NCBI RefSeq assembly: GCF_003369915.1
Contig: NC_046675.1
Coordinates: 9,052,001 to 9,116,000, forward strand
Length of the DNA stretch: 64,000 nucleotides
DNA from: Drosophila miranda
Taxonomy: Eukaryota; Arthropoda; Insecta; Diptera; Drosophilidae
Reading direction: 5' to 3'
Positions 20,577-34,090 of this stretch are shown piece by piece. The position numbers were made by a program, and so were the translations under genes. Every line of letters starts with the position of its first letter. Position 1 is the first letter of the stretch. The notes under the pieces are model-generated. The model saw only the letters and a program-made list of their open reading frames with translations, searched no databases and was not told where the DNA came from.

Positions 20577-23500
20577 CCCGTAGGACAACCAGTTGGTTGA
20601 GTTCATTAAACAAACAGGCAAATATGTTGGCAATTTCAAGCAGTTGGTTTTACACCACTCAACATTTTATGACAGATTTTTCAAGTGTTTTTTCCGCCTC
20701 CTCCTTACGACTGCTGCTTCTGCTTCTGCCTCTGCCTCTGCCTCCGACTGCTGCTGTGGTTCTGCTTCCGCTGCTGCTGCTGCTGAGGCTGAGGCTGCAG
20801 TGGTGGCGGTTTTGTGGTTTGTGGTTCGCGGTTGTGCCCTTAGCTGGAGGTGCATAAAACATTGCCTTAGGTTAGTGGTTTATGTAGGCTTTTATTGGTT
20901 TTGTGCCGGGCAAAAAGATTTATGGGCCATATTTTTAGCGAGAAGTTACGGGTACTTGAAGCAAAAACCCAACGCTAAGGTCAAAACACTGGGAATTGGG
21001 TCTAAGTTCAGTTTAAAGGTGGAGTCTTTACTTAAACAAGATTGCAGAAGCTTCCTTTGGGGAAGTACAAAAGAGCATCAAAGACATCCTTCAGTCTGTA
21101 AGATCTATGAGCCCTTCAAAGAGCTGATAAAAGAAAGGATAAAGTATTTTCTTAAAAGAATCTTGGTGAAACATATTCCGAGCTGACTTTGAAATACACG
21201 AGAATATCACACTAATTAAGCGCTGGAAGTCTAGCCTACGTCCTCCTTGAGTTGTGGTCATTCGTGAAAAGGGATATATGGTTTTCTTTAAGAACTTCAA
21301 ATACCATCTAAAATATCCTTTTATGAACACGGGTTCCCTGCGGTGTATACAGAATCGATGTAATGTGCACCAAAAAGGAACCTTTTGAACGCATATACTT
21401 AACAAGAGACACAAATTTGGTTGTAGACCTGTCATAAAATATCGTACAATTCTATAGCACTTTGACCAAATTAAAGCTTCATTTAAAGATTCCAATTGCT
21501 AAGTAAATACTGAGAATCTTCCCTAAAATACATATGTCCTCCTATCAGAAATTTCTATTATTCCAATGATCGTCAAAACTACCCTGAGCAGAATAATAAA
21601 CTGATTAATTACTGAAGACTTAGGATCAATTTCAGTCAAGAGATTTCAGTTTACAGTTTGCACAGATACTCCCCTGAAAAATGTTATCTGTGAGATATTC
21701 TATCCTGCTATCGATTCGCTCTACTAACCGCAATAAAAACTTTAAAAACTCACCCCTCTGTGGGGTACAATGAACTGCCCATCCATCCATCAAAGTTACC
21801 ACCTGACATGACCCAGAAACATGCACCACCTCGCCAGAAACCAAAGCACTTGTGCCGCTGTGAACCTCACACATGTTCATCATCATCATCATTGCAGCAG
21901 GAGATAGTTCCGAGGGGGGTTGTAGAGACTCGTGGCATGCCTCATTTAACCCTAAATCCACCCCTAGGCATACGATGCCACAACGAAATGCAATTGCGAA
22001 ATCAGTAAGGCAAACATGTTTCATACGCATCGAATTATGACACGAACAAAGGCGATTAATTAGTGGCAAGCGGAAGGGGCAGCCACTGGGATGGAGGCTG
22101 GGGGGTGCTGCCGCCAGGAAGAGGGAGGATGGATTGCGCCGACGCAAGCGGTAATCGAGATGGCTGCGCGTGCTCATGTCTCTCGCTTCGACAGTGCCGC
22201 ATGTGCAACAGCAAGCGTGAAAGAGAGACAGCGAGAGAGAGATGGCAGTGGGGCAGGAACGAGGGGGGGTGGTTGGGGATGGGTGCTGCTGCATATCGAA
22301 CCCATACTTTAACCCATACACGTGCATATGTCATTTTTATAGCGCTATACGTGTTTGCCATAAATCCATAACAATATGACAAGTACAAGTACTTTAGCGG
22401 CAGCCTCTCTCATGTGCAACATGTTTGCACGTTCACGCCACCGCCAGTGCCCATGTGTCCATGTGTCCATGTGCCAGTGCCAGTAGAGACGCCCTGGACT
22501 GCAGCACACCGACTCCCGATCCGACTCCGACTGGGACACCTTACCTTTGCAGCATTTTGGTGATTGTGATCGCACAGCATCACAGTGCAAGCTCTGCTGC
22601 GCTGCGGTCAGGATGATCTTGCCACAGACTACTCATTTGTGCTGCAACTGCGGCTTCTGCTCCGGGAACAGCAAGGAGATATTTCTGCGCTACTCGCCGC
22701 CGCCTGACATGATTTACATGAAGTGAAGACGCACGTTTTTATTACATTTTCGTGGCTGTAAGTGCACCAAAGGCAGCCCAACCAGACCCAGCCACCAAGC
22801 CACCGAACCACCACCCTCCCGCCACCCCAGAATGCTGCCAGCCACCCAACCACCGCCATCAGCGGTTCCTCCTTTGATTTGCGGCAAATGTTACGCACAG
22901 AACCCGCCAGTATCCGAAACCCAACAGCTGTGCAAGTGGAGGGTTAAATGCTGCAAATCATTTATCATTTTTGCTGTTACAATTTTCAAGTGCCCCTGCA
23001 CCCTACACACAGACACACACAGCCCACAGCCACACGCCTACCCCACCCCATTTATCCGCAATTAAACAAACAATAAAAACTGCGGCAGCCTTGCCACAAA
23101 AGCAGGCAGAGTCGGGGTTGGACACGACACTTGTCACTGTCCGGATGAGTGTCGCCCTTCTCGACGTCTCGTTCTGGACCTAAGTCGACATTTTAATTTT
23201 AGTTTTCGTTTCTGGAAAATTGAATTCCTCGCTCATTTGAGAGATCGTAATCCCCAAATGAGATTGCTTTTAGAGTAAATCGCTTCATTTATGGGGGGAT
23301 TTTCGGGCTGATTAAGCTTCATTAGGTTTTGATCAATTTTTTAGATTTACGAAAGGAAATAATGGCTGCTCATTTGGGGCCGAGAGTTATGCGTGTTACA
23401 TTGGAAAGATATTTGTTACCTAGGTGGTCCCTTTTCTGGGGGCACCTTCGTGTCTTCTTTCCCATGTAGCCACCGAGAAATTTCAACTAATTAAAATACC

Positions 23501-26450
23501 TATAAACTCTGCATGTTGAGTCCTGTTTCCACATTTCATTGGAAATTTCAGAAAAACAGAGAAACAGAATCGTCTGGATAAGCAACACGCCAACCCCCAA
23601 CCCCAACCCCAGCCCCAACAAATGACCAACTGAAGCCAATGCCGAAAACGGGGCCCTTCGAACCGACTAAAGATGAATGGTTGTGCCACGGCAGGGTCTC
23701 CAGTTGCCTCATGCCATGCCCCACCCCAGAGTGTAGCCCTCAGACCCAACTGACAGCAAACAGAAATCGACAGCCGTGCGGTGTTTACTACTCCAACAAG
23801 ATCCCAAAAATAAAAAACAAAAACGTACCCAACAAAACCAAAAAAAAGAAAAAACAAAAACAGAAACAGAAACCGGACAGAAATTCACTTCTGATCGCAT
23901 TGCGAATGGAAATGGAATGGGATCGGGACCAGAGAGCAGAGAGTAGAGCCCATCAGCCGGAGTAGCCTTAGCTCTCAGTCTGAGATCCCAGTCGAAATGG
24001 ACAGCTGAAAAGGAGGCTGGAATTTGGGTTTGGACTTGGGTTTGGGATGTGGAGAGCTTAAAACTTTTAGCATTTTTAATTAGCGCGTTCTTTGTTTTCG
24101 GTTCGTTCGTTCGTGCCGTGGCCAGACCAGAGGAACAAAATGAGAACAGATTCGAACAAAACGAATTTTATTTTCGGGCTTGCATGCTAATTCTCGACCA
24201 ACAGGAAGACCCCAATCCTCCTTGGTGTGGAAACAGTGGCGTAGGCAACATTGGGGGTATCACAAATGGCTCACTGTTTTGGTCAAACTATAGGAGAACT
24301 AGGAAGGAATTCTTAATTCTTTGAAGATCTATCCTCTTTTGGAAAAAGAGACGCCACTGCCCTCTACCTTTATCAGAATCCAGATGGTGATGGGAACCCT
24401 GACCTTGAAGCAAAGTTAACCAAATGTAATTAGCCATTGCGAATAGTCGAGTATCTTTAAGCCAAAAAGAGGACTCCTCTCCTACAATCTGCACCCATTA
24501 AACGTATGTATTGTATACTGGTGGCAGTTTAATAACCGTTCACTCGTTGCTCTTTGAATGGATGGTTAAATTGTCTTTTGGGCTACCCAGACCCGGTTGA
24601 GCCGATCTATTGGGGGTCTCTATCGCAGGTAAGCCGATGCAGTAAATGCCAGTCGAGGATTTATAGCAGAATACTTTGACCAATTACGCAGGCATGCCTC
24701 CTCCAGCTGCCGTTGCACTATGGCTCTGTGGCTGTGGCTCTGGCTAGATGGGGATGTGGATGTGGTTGTGGCCGACCAACCGTTTGACAACGCATCGTAA
24801 AGAGAGGACAAACATAAATATCAATTACAGGTCCATAAATTTGAAACCAATTAGCCAAGTGAAATTGATAACAGTCGTTCTACTCAAATGCAGCAATTTT
24901 CCATGGTCAAGCCGTGGCAGCAGCAATTTCCAGCAATCGCGAATAGTTTTCCCCCTCTCTTTGGCCGGTTGACGAGGCGCATTGCTGCCTGGGATGCAGC
25001 AGTCCGGAGTCACCGTCGCATCGACCCGTCTGAGTGGAGGATGCAAACAACTTAATACAAATTGAAGGCTCAAAAGCCAAATGTTTAGTTCTCACATTAA
25101 ATGTAAACGGCAGCGCTGCAGCCACACCAGATTGGGCCAAGACAACGAAAGCCAAAGACAGAGCCCGATCAGAGACGGAACACGGAGACGGAGACGGAAC
25201 ACGGAGACGGAGACGGAGACCGAGATGGAGATGGAGACAGAGCCAAAGGCAAAGACAGCGGCAGCGAGCACTACTTAACTTTTCGACACCCAATGAAATT
25301 TTCGCACATTACTGCCAAAAGTATCTAGATGCAAAAATATCTGCAGTCGTCTGCAGTTGCATGCAACCAAACTCCACACACACACACACACACACTCAGA
25401 GCCAGACACAGAGACAGAGACGGGTCCAATGCAGGGGCTCATATCTGCATCTCCTCGGGTAGGCAAATGCAATTTATTATACGTCTGGGGCCAGACCTGG
25501 GTACCCGGGACCCGGCAGTACTCTCTGGCAAGATCAGATGAGATGGGGGCAGGCGGGAAGCCTGCAGATGGAGATGGGATCCTCCACACACGCAAACCTT
25601 TTGGCGTTTTTCTTATTAATACATTTTTAGCCTTTTCACTTTGGTGCTGCTGCTCCTGCTCCTGCTGATGCTGGTGGCGAAGGTGGAGACGGTGGAGACC
25701 CTGCAGCGGTGGTGGTGGCGGTGGCGGTGGCGGTGTGGTGTGGTGTGTGGCGTGGGGCAAACTGAAATCAGATAAAAAATGCTTCGCACACGATTAGGAA
25801 TTTTTAATTAAAATATTTTGTACTGCTGTTTGTAGTTAATTTCGTACAAGACTCTCTCCGAGGCATACAAAGTGGCCAAAAGGGGCACCGAAGCAGGGTC
25901 CAATACGGAGGCCATAAGCACCTGCATTTCATTGCTGCAACCCGGCCTCCGTTCCTGTCTCTGTCTCTGTCTCTGTCCCTATCTCTGCCACTGTCTCTGA
26001 CGCTGGGCTGTTGCTGCTGTTGTTGTATGCGTGTAGAACAGCACAAAGTACGCGATCCGATTGCCACAGTCGGAGTCGAAGCTGAGGCTGAGACTGGAGC
26101 TGGTGCTGCAGCAGGAGTTTCTCAGTCACAGTCGCAGGAGGAAGAGGCCGGCCGAACGAAGCATGGGGCAGACAACAACGAAGACGTAGCCACCAAAGGG
26201 TGCCGAGCTGGCATAAAAATCCTTGTGTTTCCATTTCGCTTTCGTGCCCAGTCCGTGGACTTGGCGCAACATTTCAACCTGCCACTGCGGTGGCAGCATT
26301 GATGGGCGTATACATGCGATTCATTCCGTGCCTGCCCCCTCTTCCTTCCGTTGGCTGCAGCGGCTGCGGCTGAGGCTGAGGCTGCTGCATCGTTTAGCTT
26401 AACTCAACATATTTTTAAAGCCGCAATCTCCGTGAGGCAAGAGGGATGCG

Positions 26451-26484
26451 GTGCGGTGCGGTGCGGTGCGGTGCGGTGCGGTGC
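26451..26484. repeat. GTGCG pentanucleotide array
   Basis: Six perfect GTGCG units followed by a partial unit; unusual unit length and GC content for the block. Confidence 0.9.
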
Positions 26485-29400
26485 AGACGAGAGGCGCGGG
26501 CGCATCGATGATATATTTAGTGGCAGGCAAAACGAAAGACTTAGGCAACGAACTTGCGATTACGACACAGCATGAGGCATTGCTTATATGGCTGGTGCAT
26601 CCCCGACTATGCACATACAGTGGACACTCCCTAGAGATGAACCGGAAAGGATTTAGACGAAGTGAATAAACAAAAATTAAAAGAAAAATTATATACAAAA
26701 TGTATTCCATAGAGTTCCTGCTTTGAAATCATTTCTATATTTACCAACACTCAATTAACCTTCAAATTTCGGTTTTTCAATATTTCAACCATTTTAATGC
26801 TAACCAACACTGCATTCCTGAGAGTGTTACATAATTTGAATGCTTCCCAAACTTGTAAATTATATTTTCTGTACAATTTCCTTTTTCATTTTGTTTTTGA
26901 AAGTACTTCCACACTTCTATCTTTGACATCTGTCCCTCTTAAATATGCTCTGCTCTGCTGTCCCTTCTGTTTGGATCTCCACTGTAGCTATATGCCAATT
27001 GGCGCTGCCCTGCACGACTTTCTTGCAGCTCCTCTCCTTCTGTTGTTGCATTGGGCCCTCCGTCTACTCCTTTCTTTCAGTGTGTGTTGGCTGGCGTTTT
27101 TTTTGCGGTTTTGTTTCTTATATTTTGCTCGGCGCAAATTGAAGATCGTGTTAAACGCTTAAGTTGTTTTTGTAGCCAGCTAAAAAGAGCGAGAGATGAG
27201 GGTGAGAGAGGGGTGGCTACAGGAGGGGAGGCCGGACAACACATGCAAGCCACAATGCATCATTAGCGTTGTGGCAAATGTGTTTTTGCCACACAGACGG
27301 GGGCAGAGGGACAGGCCTGAAATCGTTTTGTATCTGAGAGTGAGGAGGACGGTGCAACAAGTGCAAGATCTCAGTTCATTGCCTTCGAGGGTCCACTGAT
27401 TATTGTGGAGCCGTAAATTATGACTAATTGATTAACAAATTCAACAGCAACAGCTCAGCCACAGTGGGACAAGTGCAGACGACCAACAACGCCAGGACAC
27501 GCACATGCCACATAAATCAGAATCTGCATTCGGATGGTATCTCTCTCTGTCTCGGCAACACTTTCCTCCTGTCAACGCCACCTTTTGTGGCAGCCAGGTG
27601 ACAAATCTACACCATGCTCTACCTCACGTGCACAGCATCCACAAGTTAATAAGCCAGAGATTTAAAAGCTTCGCCTCGGGTTTTCTTTTGTTTGATTATG
27701 GCTTTTCTTTGGGCCTTTTTTCCTAGTGTTTACCCAACAAATACGACACTTTTGTGGTACGCTTAAAATGCAAAATGTGTCAAATGCCCGTACTCTTACA
27801 GAAAATACGTTTCTCTTTCAAGTGGAAGAAAAATGAGCTTCGAATAAACAACTGGTAAAATACGAGTTAAATGTTAAATTAACGTACACTTTGCGTGGCT
27901 TGAAACCAACCAAAGACTGAAATGCGCACGCACAGATTTTGTAAATGAAGTCAAAAAAGGCAAAAACATCTGAAACACAATAAGTGGGGGCGTCTGGGCA
28001 CCTGAGCAGAAGGGCGGGCGGGCGGTCGGTCGCGGTGGCGACCGATATATGGTATATACATATGTAGGTACCTATAGCCGTAGTATTTGCTTAGTCAATG
28101 CAAAAATATTGAGATTTGGCGAGTTATGATGAGTAATCTTGGGTTGGGTTGGGTTGGGAAGTCTGATATAAGATGTGGTCGTGGGATTATAGTAAATTTG
28201 CAGATAGAAAATGGGTTAAACCATACAAATTTATATTGATTTCATGTGATATTTTTTAATGTTGTTATTCTTTGAAGGTCTTTATTTTCAAAGTATAATT
28301 TTGGCCTTAATTAAAATTATGTTTACTCTGTCTATAATAATAATTATGACTATAATAATATATCAATGACATACATGGGATGACATGATTGGAAGATATA
28401 TGTATACATATTTAGTTGTAGAAAAATAAGATAAGTTAAGATATTTATAGATAAAATTTGTCTTAAAATTATAACATGAGCATAAATTCTCCCTTTTTCT
28501 TTCTATACAGTTTCTTTTGATCTTTTTATAAATTTCGCTTTATAAAGTTTATTATCTGATTTATAAAAAACGTCTCTACAGCGAACGGAAATGTAGGTTC
28601 TGTGAAAAGTAAAACCATGCCATTTCATTATCTGAGATTATGGGTACAAAATGACAGATCCTGCTTTTGACAGCTGATCCACAATTCAGTAAGTAAAACT
28701 CTTTTCCAACTTCAATTCCAATTCCCACTCCACTCCACTCCCCACTTGAGGTGACCTTCTGGCTGAGTCAATTTATTGACATCCCTTGCCAAACATCCAT
28801 CGAATGTAATAAATTTCCATTACCTGCTACACTTTTGGCTCTCGGCACACAACATCTCTCACCTTGAGCTGCCATTCTAGACAAGTGCTGGCTGCGGGCC
28901 CCGTCAGGCTCTTAGTTTGGCGGGTAATTCAGAGCGACTACGCCTCGAAGCGACTACGGGTCGAGTCTCGCGATTACCATAAGACTTATAAATAAATAAA
29001 ATCCCACCACCAGCGGTCGCCTCACAGCAGTAGCAGCCGCCAGAGGAAACTTGTTCTGGCTTAAAGCAGTTACAATGTTTTTGTTTTTTGTGAACATTTT
29101 GAAAACATTTACAGTCGCGGCATGGTCGGCGGACAACAACGAAAAACTGGAGCAGCCGCATTTTGGGGCAACTGAAAGCCCAACTAAAAACCAAAACAGC
29201 ATTTGAACGTGCATTATATTAATCTGAGTCCGAATTTTAATTGCAAATTGCAACAGGCCCACAGAGCTGACCAACGTGCGGCCAGTGCAGCAGAGTGTGG
29301 CAGCTCGGAGATGATTAAAAATGCAAGGCAAATACACTTCATTATGGGCCCATTTTCCAGAGACATGTCAGTCGCAGTCTCGGCCAGACACTGGCCACAT

Positions 29401-32400
29401 AATTCACTCACTCAACAGAGGATGCATGCAAAGCAGGCCTCAGACCATGGCCCAGACCATGGCCCAGACCTTTGAGGGATTGGACTCGGGGCTGGAGAGA
29501 TGGAGAGATGGACAGGCGGAAAAGTCGTCGAGCAGAGGCTTCAAGATTACAAGTGCAACGCATTCCCAGGTTACCGATTTCATCAAAATGATAAAGAACC
29601 TTCAAGAACCGCCACCGCCACTGCCACCGACAGTGCGGCTGGCTGTTGCTGACTTGACGGACTGACTGTCTGACAGTGCCTACTGTTTGTTCTCGGCCAG
29701 CAGAACAGCAACAATCGAAAACATTTAAGCACTTTATGCTATGCTCCACTTGAGCCGCGTTGCGTTTCACATTCGAGTGCAAAATCAACACACAAGCAGC
29801 GGCATTACTCAAGGTGCAGGCAAAAAACCAGAGAAAAACAGAAAAACTGTAGAAAACCGAGTTGAAAAACGAGCTGAAAAACGAAGACCGAACGAACAGA
29901 GCAGAGATTTAAATGCCTATCGCAAAGACACATCGACAAACGTCCCCATGTCCGCGTGTCCCAGTCCCAGTCCCAATCCATGACCATGGGCAGGTCCATG
30001 TCCATGTCCAGGCCCGAGGTCCAGGCCCAGACCCAGCCCCAGATCCGGGGACGGTGGCACTTGTATTGATCTAATCTAACCACGTTCAGTGTATGTACGC
30101 CTGTCTCCGGCGGTGGTCTCTCCTCTCTCCTTCCCTTAATGACTGGACTAAACCACGAGTGGGATTGAATGGTATACGAATGCCATGGTGTGGTACGGCA
30201 TGGCATTGTACTATGGTGGAAGATCTACTCTACCCACGCATCCGCGCGGCTCAAGAAGTTTATTGAGAAATTACCAAGTACAAAATGAGGTGTCAGATTT
30301 TTGATTCTTTCCATTCCAATCTCCCAATCCCGATCTCCGCATAACTTTGACCAAGTTTGTGGCCCAAGTCTTTTGTGTCTGCCTTCCACATATTTATGAT
30401 GACAAATATGGCTTTCCCGAGGAAGGTCCACGCCGCACCACACCAATCGACACCTTTGGCAAACAAAGCCTTAATGAAGTGCGTGCGTACCTGCCTAAGA
30501 AAAGCCAACAACAGAACTGAGAGGAGATGCTCAGACTCAGATCTCAGATCTCGCCTCTCTGGGGACAGCAAATGGAGTGTGTAAATTGTATGGTAAAATA
30601 AATACATAAAAGAATCCAAATCTCGATTTATGCTGGCTTAAATGAGCAACGTTCTATAACTCAAATTAAAAGCAATCTAAAAATCCAAATAGAAAGGAAC
30701 AAATACCCAAATACCAAAAATGAGAATTCCAAGCAAACGAGCCACAGCTCTTGGTCTTCGGTCTTCGGGCTTCGGGCTTCGGGCCAGGCCAACACAACAT
30801 TCAGATCGGCTCTCAACGACAGTTTGCTCCAAATTAAAAAAGTATAAAACCATAAAGACGACAATAATGACAGCCCGTTGATGGTGACAACGACCATGAT
30901 GATGATGATGATGATGATCATGAGGATGAAGAAGTCGCTGGGGGGAAATGGAAAGGGGAATGGACTGGACTGGGCCCCCTGAATGAGACTGAGCCGGTGA
31001 CTAGAGGGGATTGCTGTCTCCACAATGACACAGGCAAATGTCTTCTTTGTGCTGGCTTAAACGACTGCGAGGGTGGTTCTTGTTTTTCAATGAAAACGTT
31101 AGAAAAAGCAAGTGAAAGATTGAGAAGAGAAGGCATACAGCATACAACGAAACCTCGAAATAATTCAGTTAAGAAAATGACAATTAAATTATTTTAAAGA
31201 AATAAATAAAAAACCAATACTGAATTTTTCTAAAAAAAAAGGATTCATTAGGAAAAACAAGTACGAGGTGCATATCACTATTTTATAAAATTAGTAAAAC
31301 CAATATTGAGGGACTTTCAATGCAAGGACAACAGATAGAATACTCCACTTATAGTTAATTTTTTAAATTTTCCAAAAGAATATTTATTTTGTATAGACTA
31401 AGTGGAATCCTTGTTTGAATTTTGTATAATTTCTTATCTCGAAACTCTCAAATACCGAAGCATGGAATAATTATAGAAATTCAGAAGTTTATTTTTTTGT
31501 AAACACTAGAAGTATCGCCAAAAAGTGAAACCTATGCCATGAGCAAACTGTTGAATCCCCCCTCGATATATGGTCTGGTTGTCGCATGGCCGTTTATTTT
31601 TTCTCTTCGGCGGCTGAACCTAATAATCCTCATGACTCGCATATCAAATGACAACAAATTTACTGCGGACGTTGGCGGCGACGATGATGTTGGGGACGAC
31701 CCGGCCGCGTGGACGGGGGACGCGGAGTGCAGTGTCAAATTGAGCGACAATGGGCGACAAACGAAAAAAGCGGGCCACAGTGGGACAGTGGCAACTGTAA
31801 CGTTTTGTTGCCTTTCATTTCCCACTCCCCATTTCCACCGAGCAGAGAGCAGCACCGCACCGCACCGCACCCCTCCGTCTGCCCTGTTCCCCGGGCTCTG
31901 CGTGTGTTGTGCATTTGCCGCTTTAATACCTTTTAACACTAATCGCATCGACCGAAGCGCAATCAGTTGTGATGGGAATATAAATAAAAAGAAGAATATA
32001 TTGTATGTATAAAAAATAAAAAAAAAACTCTAACAAAAAGCCAACGGAAAGCAACAAGAAAGGGCCCAGAGGCCAGAGATTCTGCCGTCACCATATGGAT
32101 ATCGTCGCCCTAGTCGCCGCTGAACAAGAAATAAAAATCGTTCAAGTTCTTGGCTGAGGGAATCTTTTTTGGTCTGTGAGACGACTGTCTTCTTTTTTTC
32201 GGGTGAGATTTTCTCACGTGTTCTTTGCATTGGTCTTATTTTTTTTTCGGTTTTTCGATCTTTCGATTTTTTTGGGTGCCTGTATGCGTTTGAAACTGGA
32301 GCTCTTCTCATCAGCATGAGATGAAGATTTTTGGTTACTCGTACGTTTTGGGTTTTTGTTTTTTACGAACGCAGTGAATTTTTATGTTCCGATGATGAAC

Positions 32401-34055
32401 TGTGCACACGACCCGAACAGAAATAACCAATCCACGAGCATTGGGCGGCGGCAACATGACTCAGACGAGAACACCAGAGCCAGGGTCCCCGATACGTTTT
32501 TGGCCAAGGTCTTCTGTGGACAGGGGACTGCTGCTGCTGCTGCTTCCCAGGTTGTTGTGGCATTAAAATCATCGAACAGGAAATTGCCACAAATTCTTTA
32601 TGAGATTTACTATGTGTGTTTTTGGTCTTAATGATTTCTATTTTATTTCATTCCACACTGCAGCCAAGAAATGTGTATCTACTCGTATATATCTGTATCT
32701 GTTTTGTATCTTTCCTTCTGCTTCAGCGAGTGTGGAGTCTCAGGCTTGGGGCTGCTGCACAGTACGTGGCCATGGAGCCGAAAGGCTACAAGTTCATCCA
32801 GAGATCTGTGGCTCTGTTCTGGATTCCCATCCAACACATGCGAAATCAGTAGATCACGAAATGAATAGCCATAAATACAATGCGAAGAGAAGCCAAGAAC
32901 TAAGCCAAGGAGCAGACACCAGAAGAGGAAACATGCTGACTGGACTGGACTGGACGACTGCAACCAACGATCCAGCAGGCGGACACAGAGATGGGCTGTT
33001 GGGCCGACAGACAGACGGACGGACAGATAGTCATGTAGACATATAGACATATGGGTAACGTTTCGCCATTTAGCTCGATTGCAGTTGCAAACATGCGATT
33101 TTGAAGAGGTTCGAATTGGCCAAAAGCGACTCCGATAGCAACTGCTGCTGCTGCGTGCTTGGAGGAGTCGCCTTCTGCCTCTGATTCCTTTCGAGTCGAG
33201 AGTGTGGATTAGGGTAGGATCACATTCCCCAATGCTGCTGCTTCTTGGGAATGGAATTTCGAAATTGTGGAAAGAGCAACAGCAGCAATTCAACAGCAAA
33301 TTCTATGTAAATATAGCCATGGTCGCAGCTATGATCGAAAGCAACTCTCAACTTTGTCTGCTGCCAGAGACTTGGCGAGACTTTGTTGATTCTGGCCAAA
33401 TGTGCTTTTTTATTGGCCTCGAACAAAATGATTTCGTTTCTGGGGGCCCGTAAAATGCCAGTTACTGCCAGTTACAGCTACCAACGTTTACAGCTTCTAC
33501 CACTCCGCCTACCTCCTCAACCTTCTCTGGCAATTTCGCAGTCCTGACAACACCCGCTGTTTTTGGCTGGGAGGCCTCGAAGAACATAGACAGAAGACTG
33601 GGGATTCGGAGGGAAGGCCGTAAAAATGTTGGAAATTAATTAATCTTCACATGCAACTAAATTAACGCATGATTGCTGGCACAGCAGCAGCCTCCAGCCA
33701 CCAGCCAACAGTTGCCTCTGGGATCTGGGATCTGCTTTGGGCTCTGGCTTCCAGAGTCCGCATTCGACTCAAGTTCAATGTCTGAGTGGAGTGGAGGCTG
33801 AGCTGCAGGATTTATTGCATTTATCGGCCAATCGAATTGCGTTTGCAGCTTAAGATTTATACATTTTACTTTTCCCCCCATTTCTTTTCCCTTACTTATT
33901 TTTGGGATACCCAATGCGGAAGTTGTGGATCGCTTGGATGTTTGAATGTTTGGATGGTTGGTTACTTCTAATTAAACGTCGCGTAGCCTCAATTTATTTG
34001 ACTCGATTTGTTGGTTTGACATTAATGAACACGGCGTTGACATGCTCTCGCTGCC

Positions 34056-34061
<6 letters not shown>

Positions 34062-34086
<25 letters not shown>

Positions 34087-34090
34087 CGAC
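34062..34090. repeat. (ACG)n microsatellite
   Basis: About nine GAC/ACG units followed by imperfect copies to 34108. Confidence 0.9.

Noticed and set aside
20593..21186. 197-codon plus-strand frame
   Set aside because: Starts with a non-ATG codon and depends on a CTG/GCT repeat; the tail is AT-rich and unlike fly coding sequence.
24049..24324. Plus-strand frame with a signal-peptide-like start
   Set aside because: It begins with GTG, not ATG; the nearby ATG is in another frame. No family match and composition is not coding-like after the first 30 residues.
25275..25760. 161-codon minus-strand frame with proline and glutamine runs
   Set aside because: Runs come from CCA/CAG and CA repeats; no conserved-looking segment.
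28141..28158. GGGTTG repeats resembling telomere DNA
   Set aside because: Only three units; Drosophila telomeres are retrotransposon-based, so this is a simple repeat.
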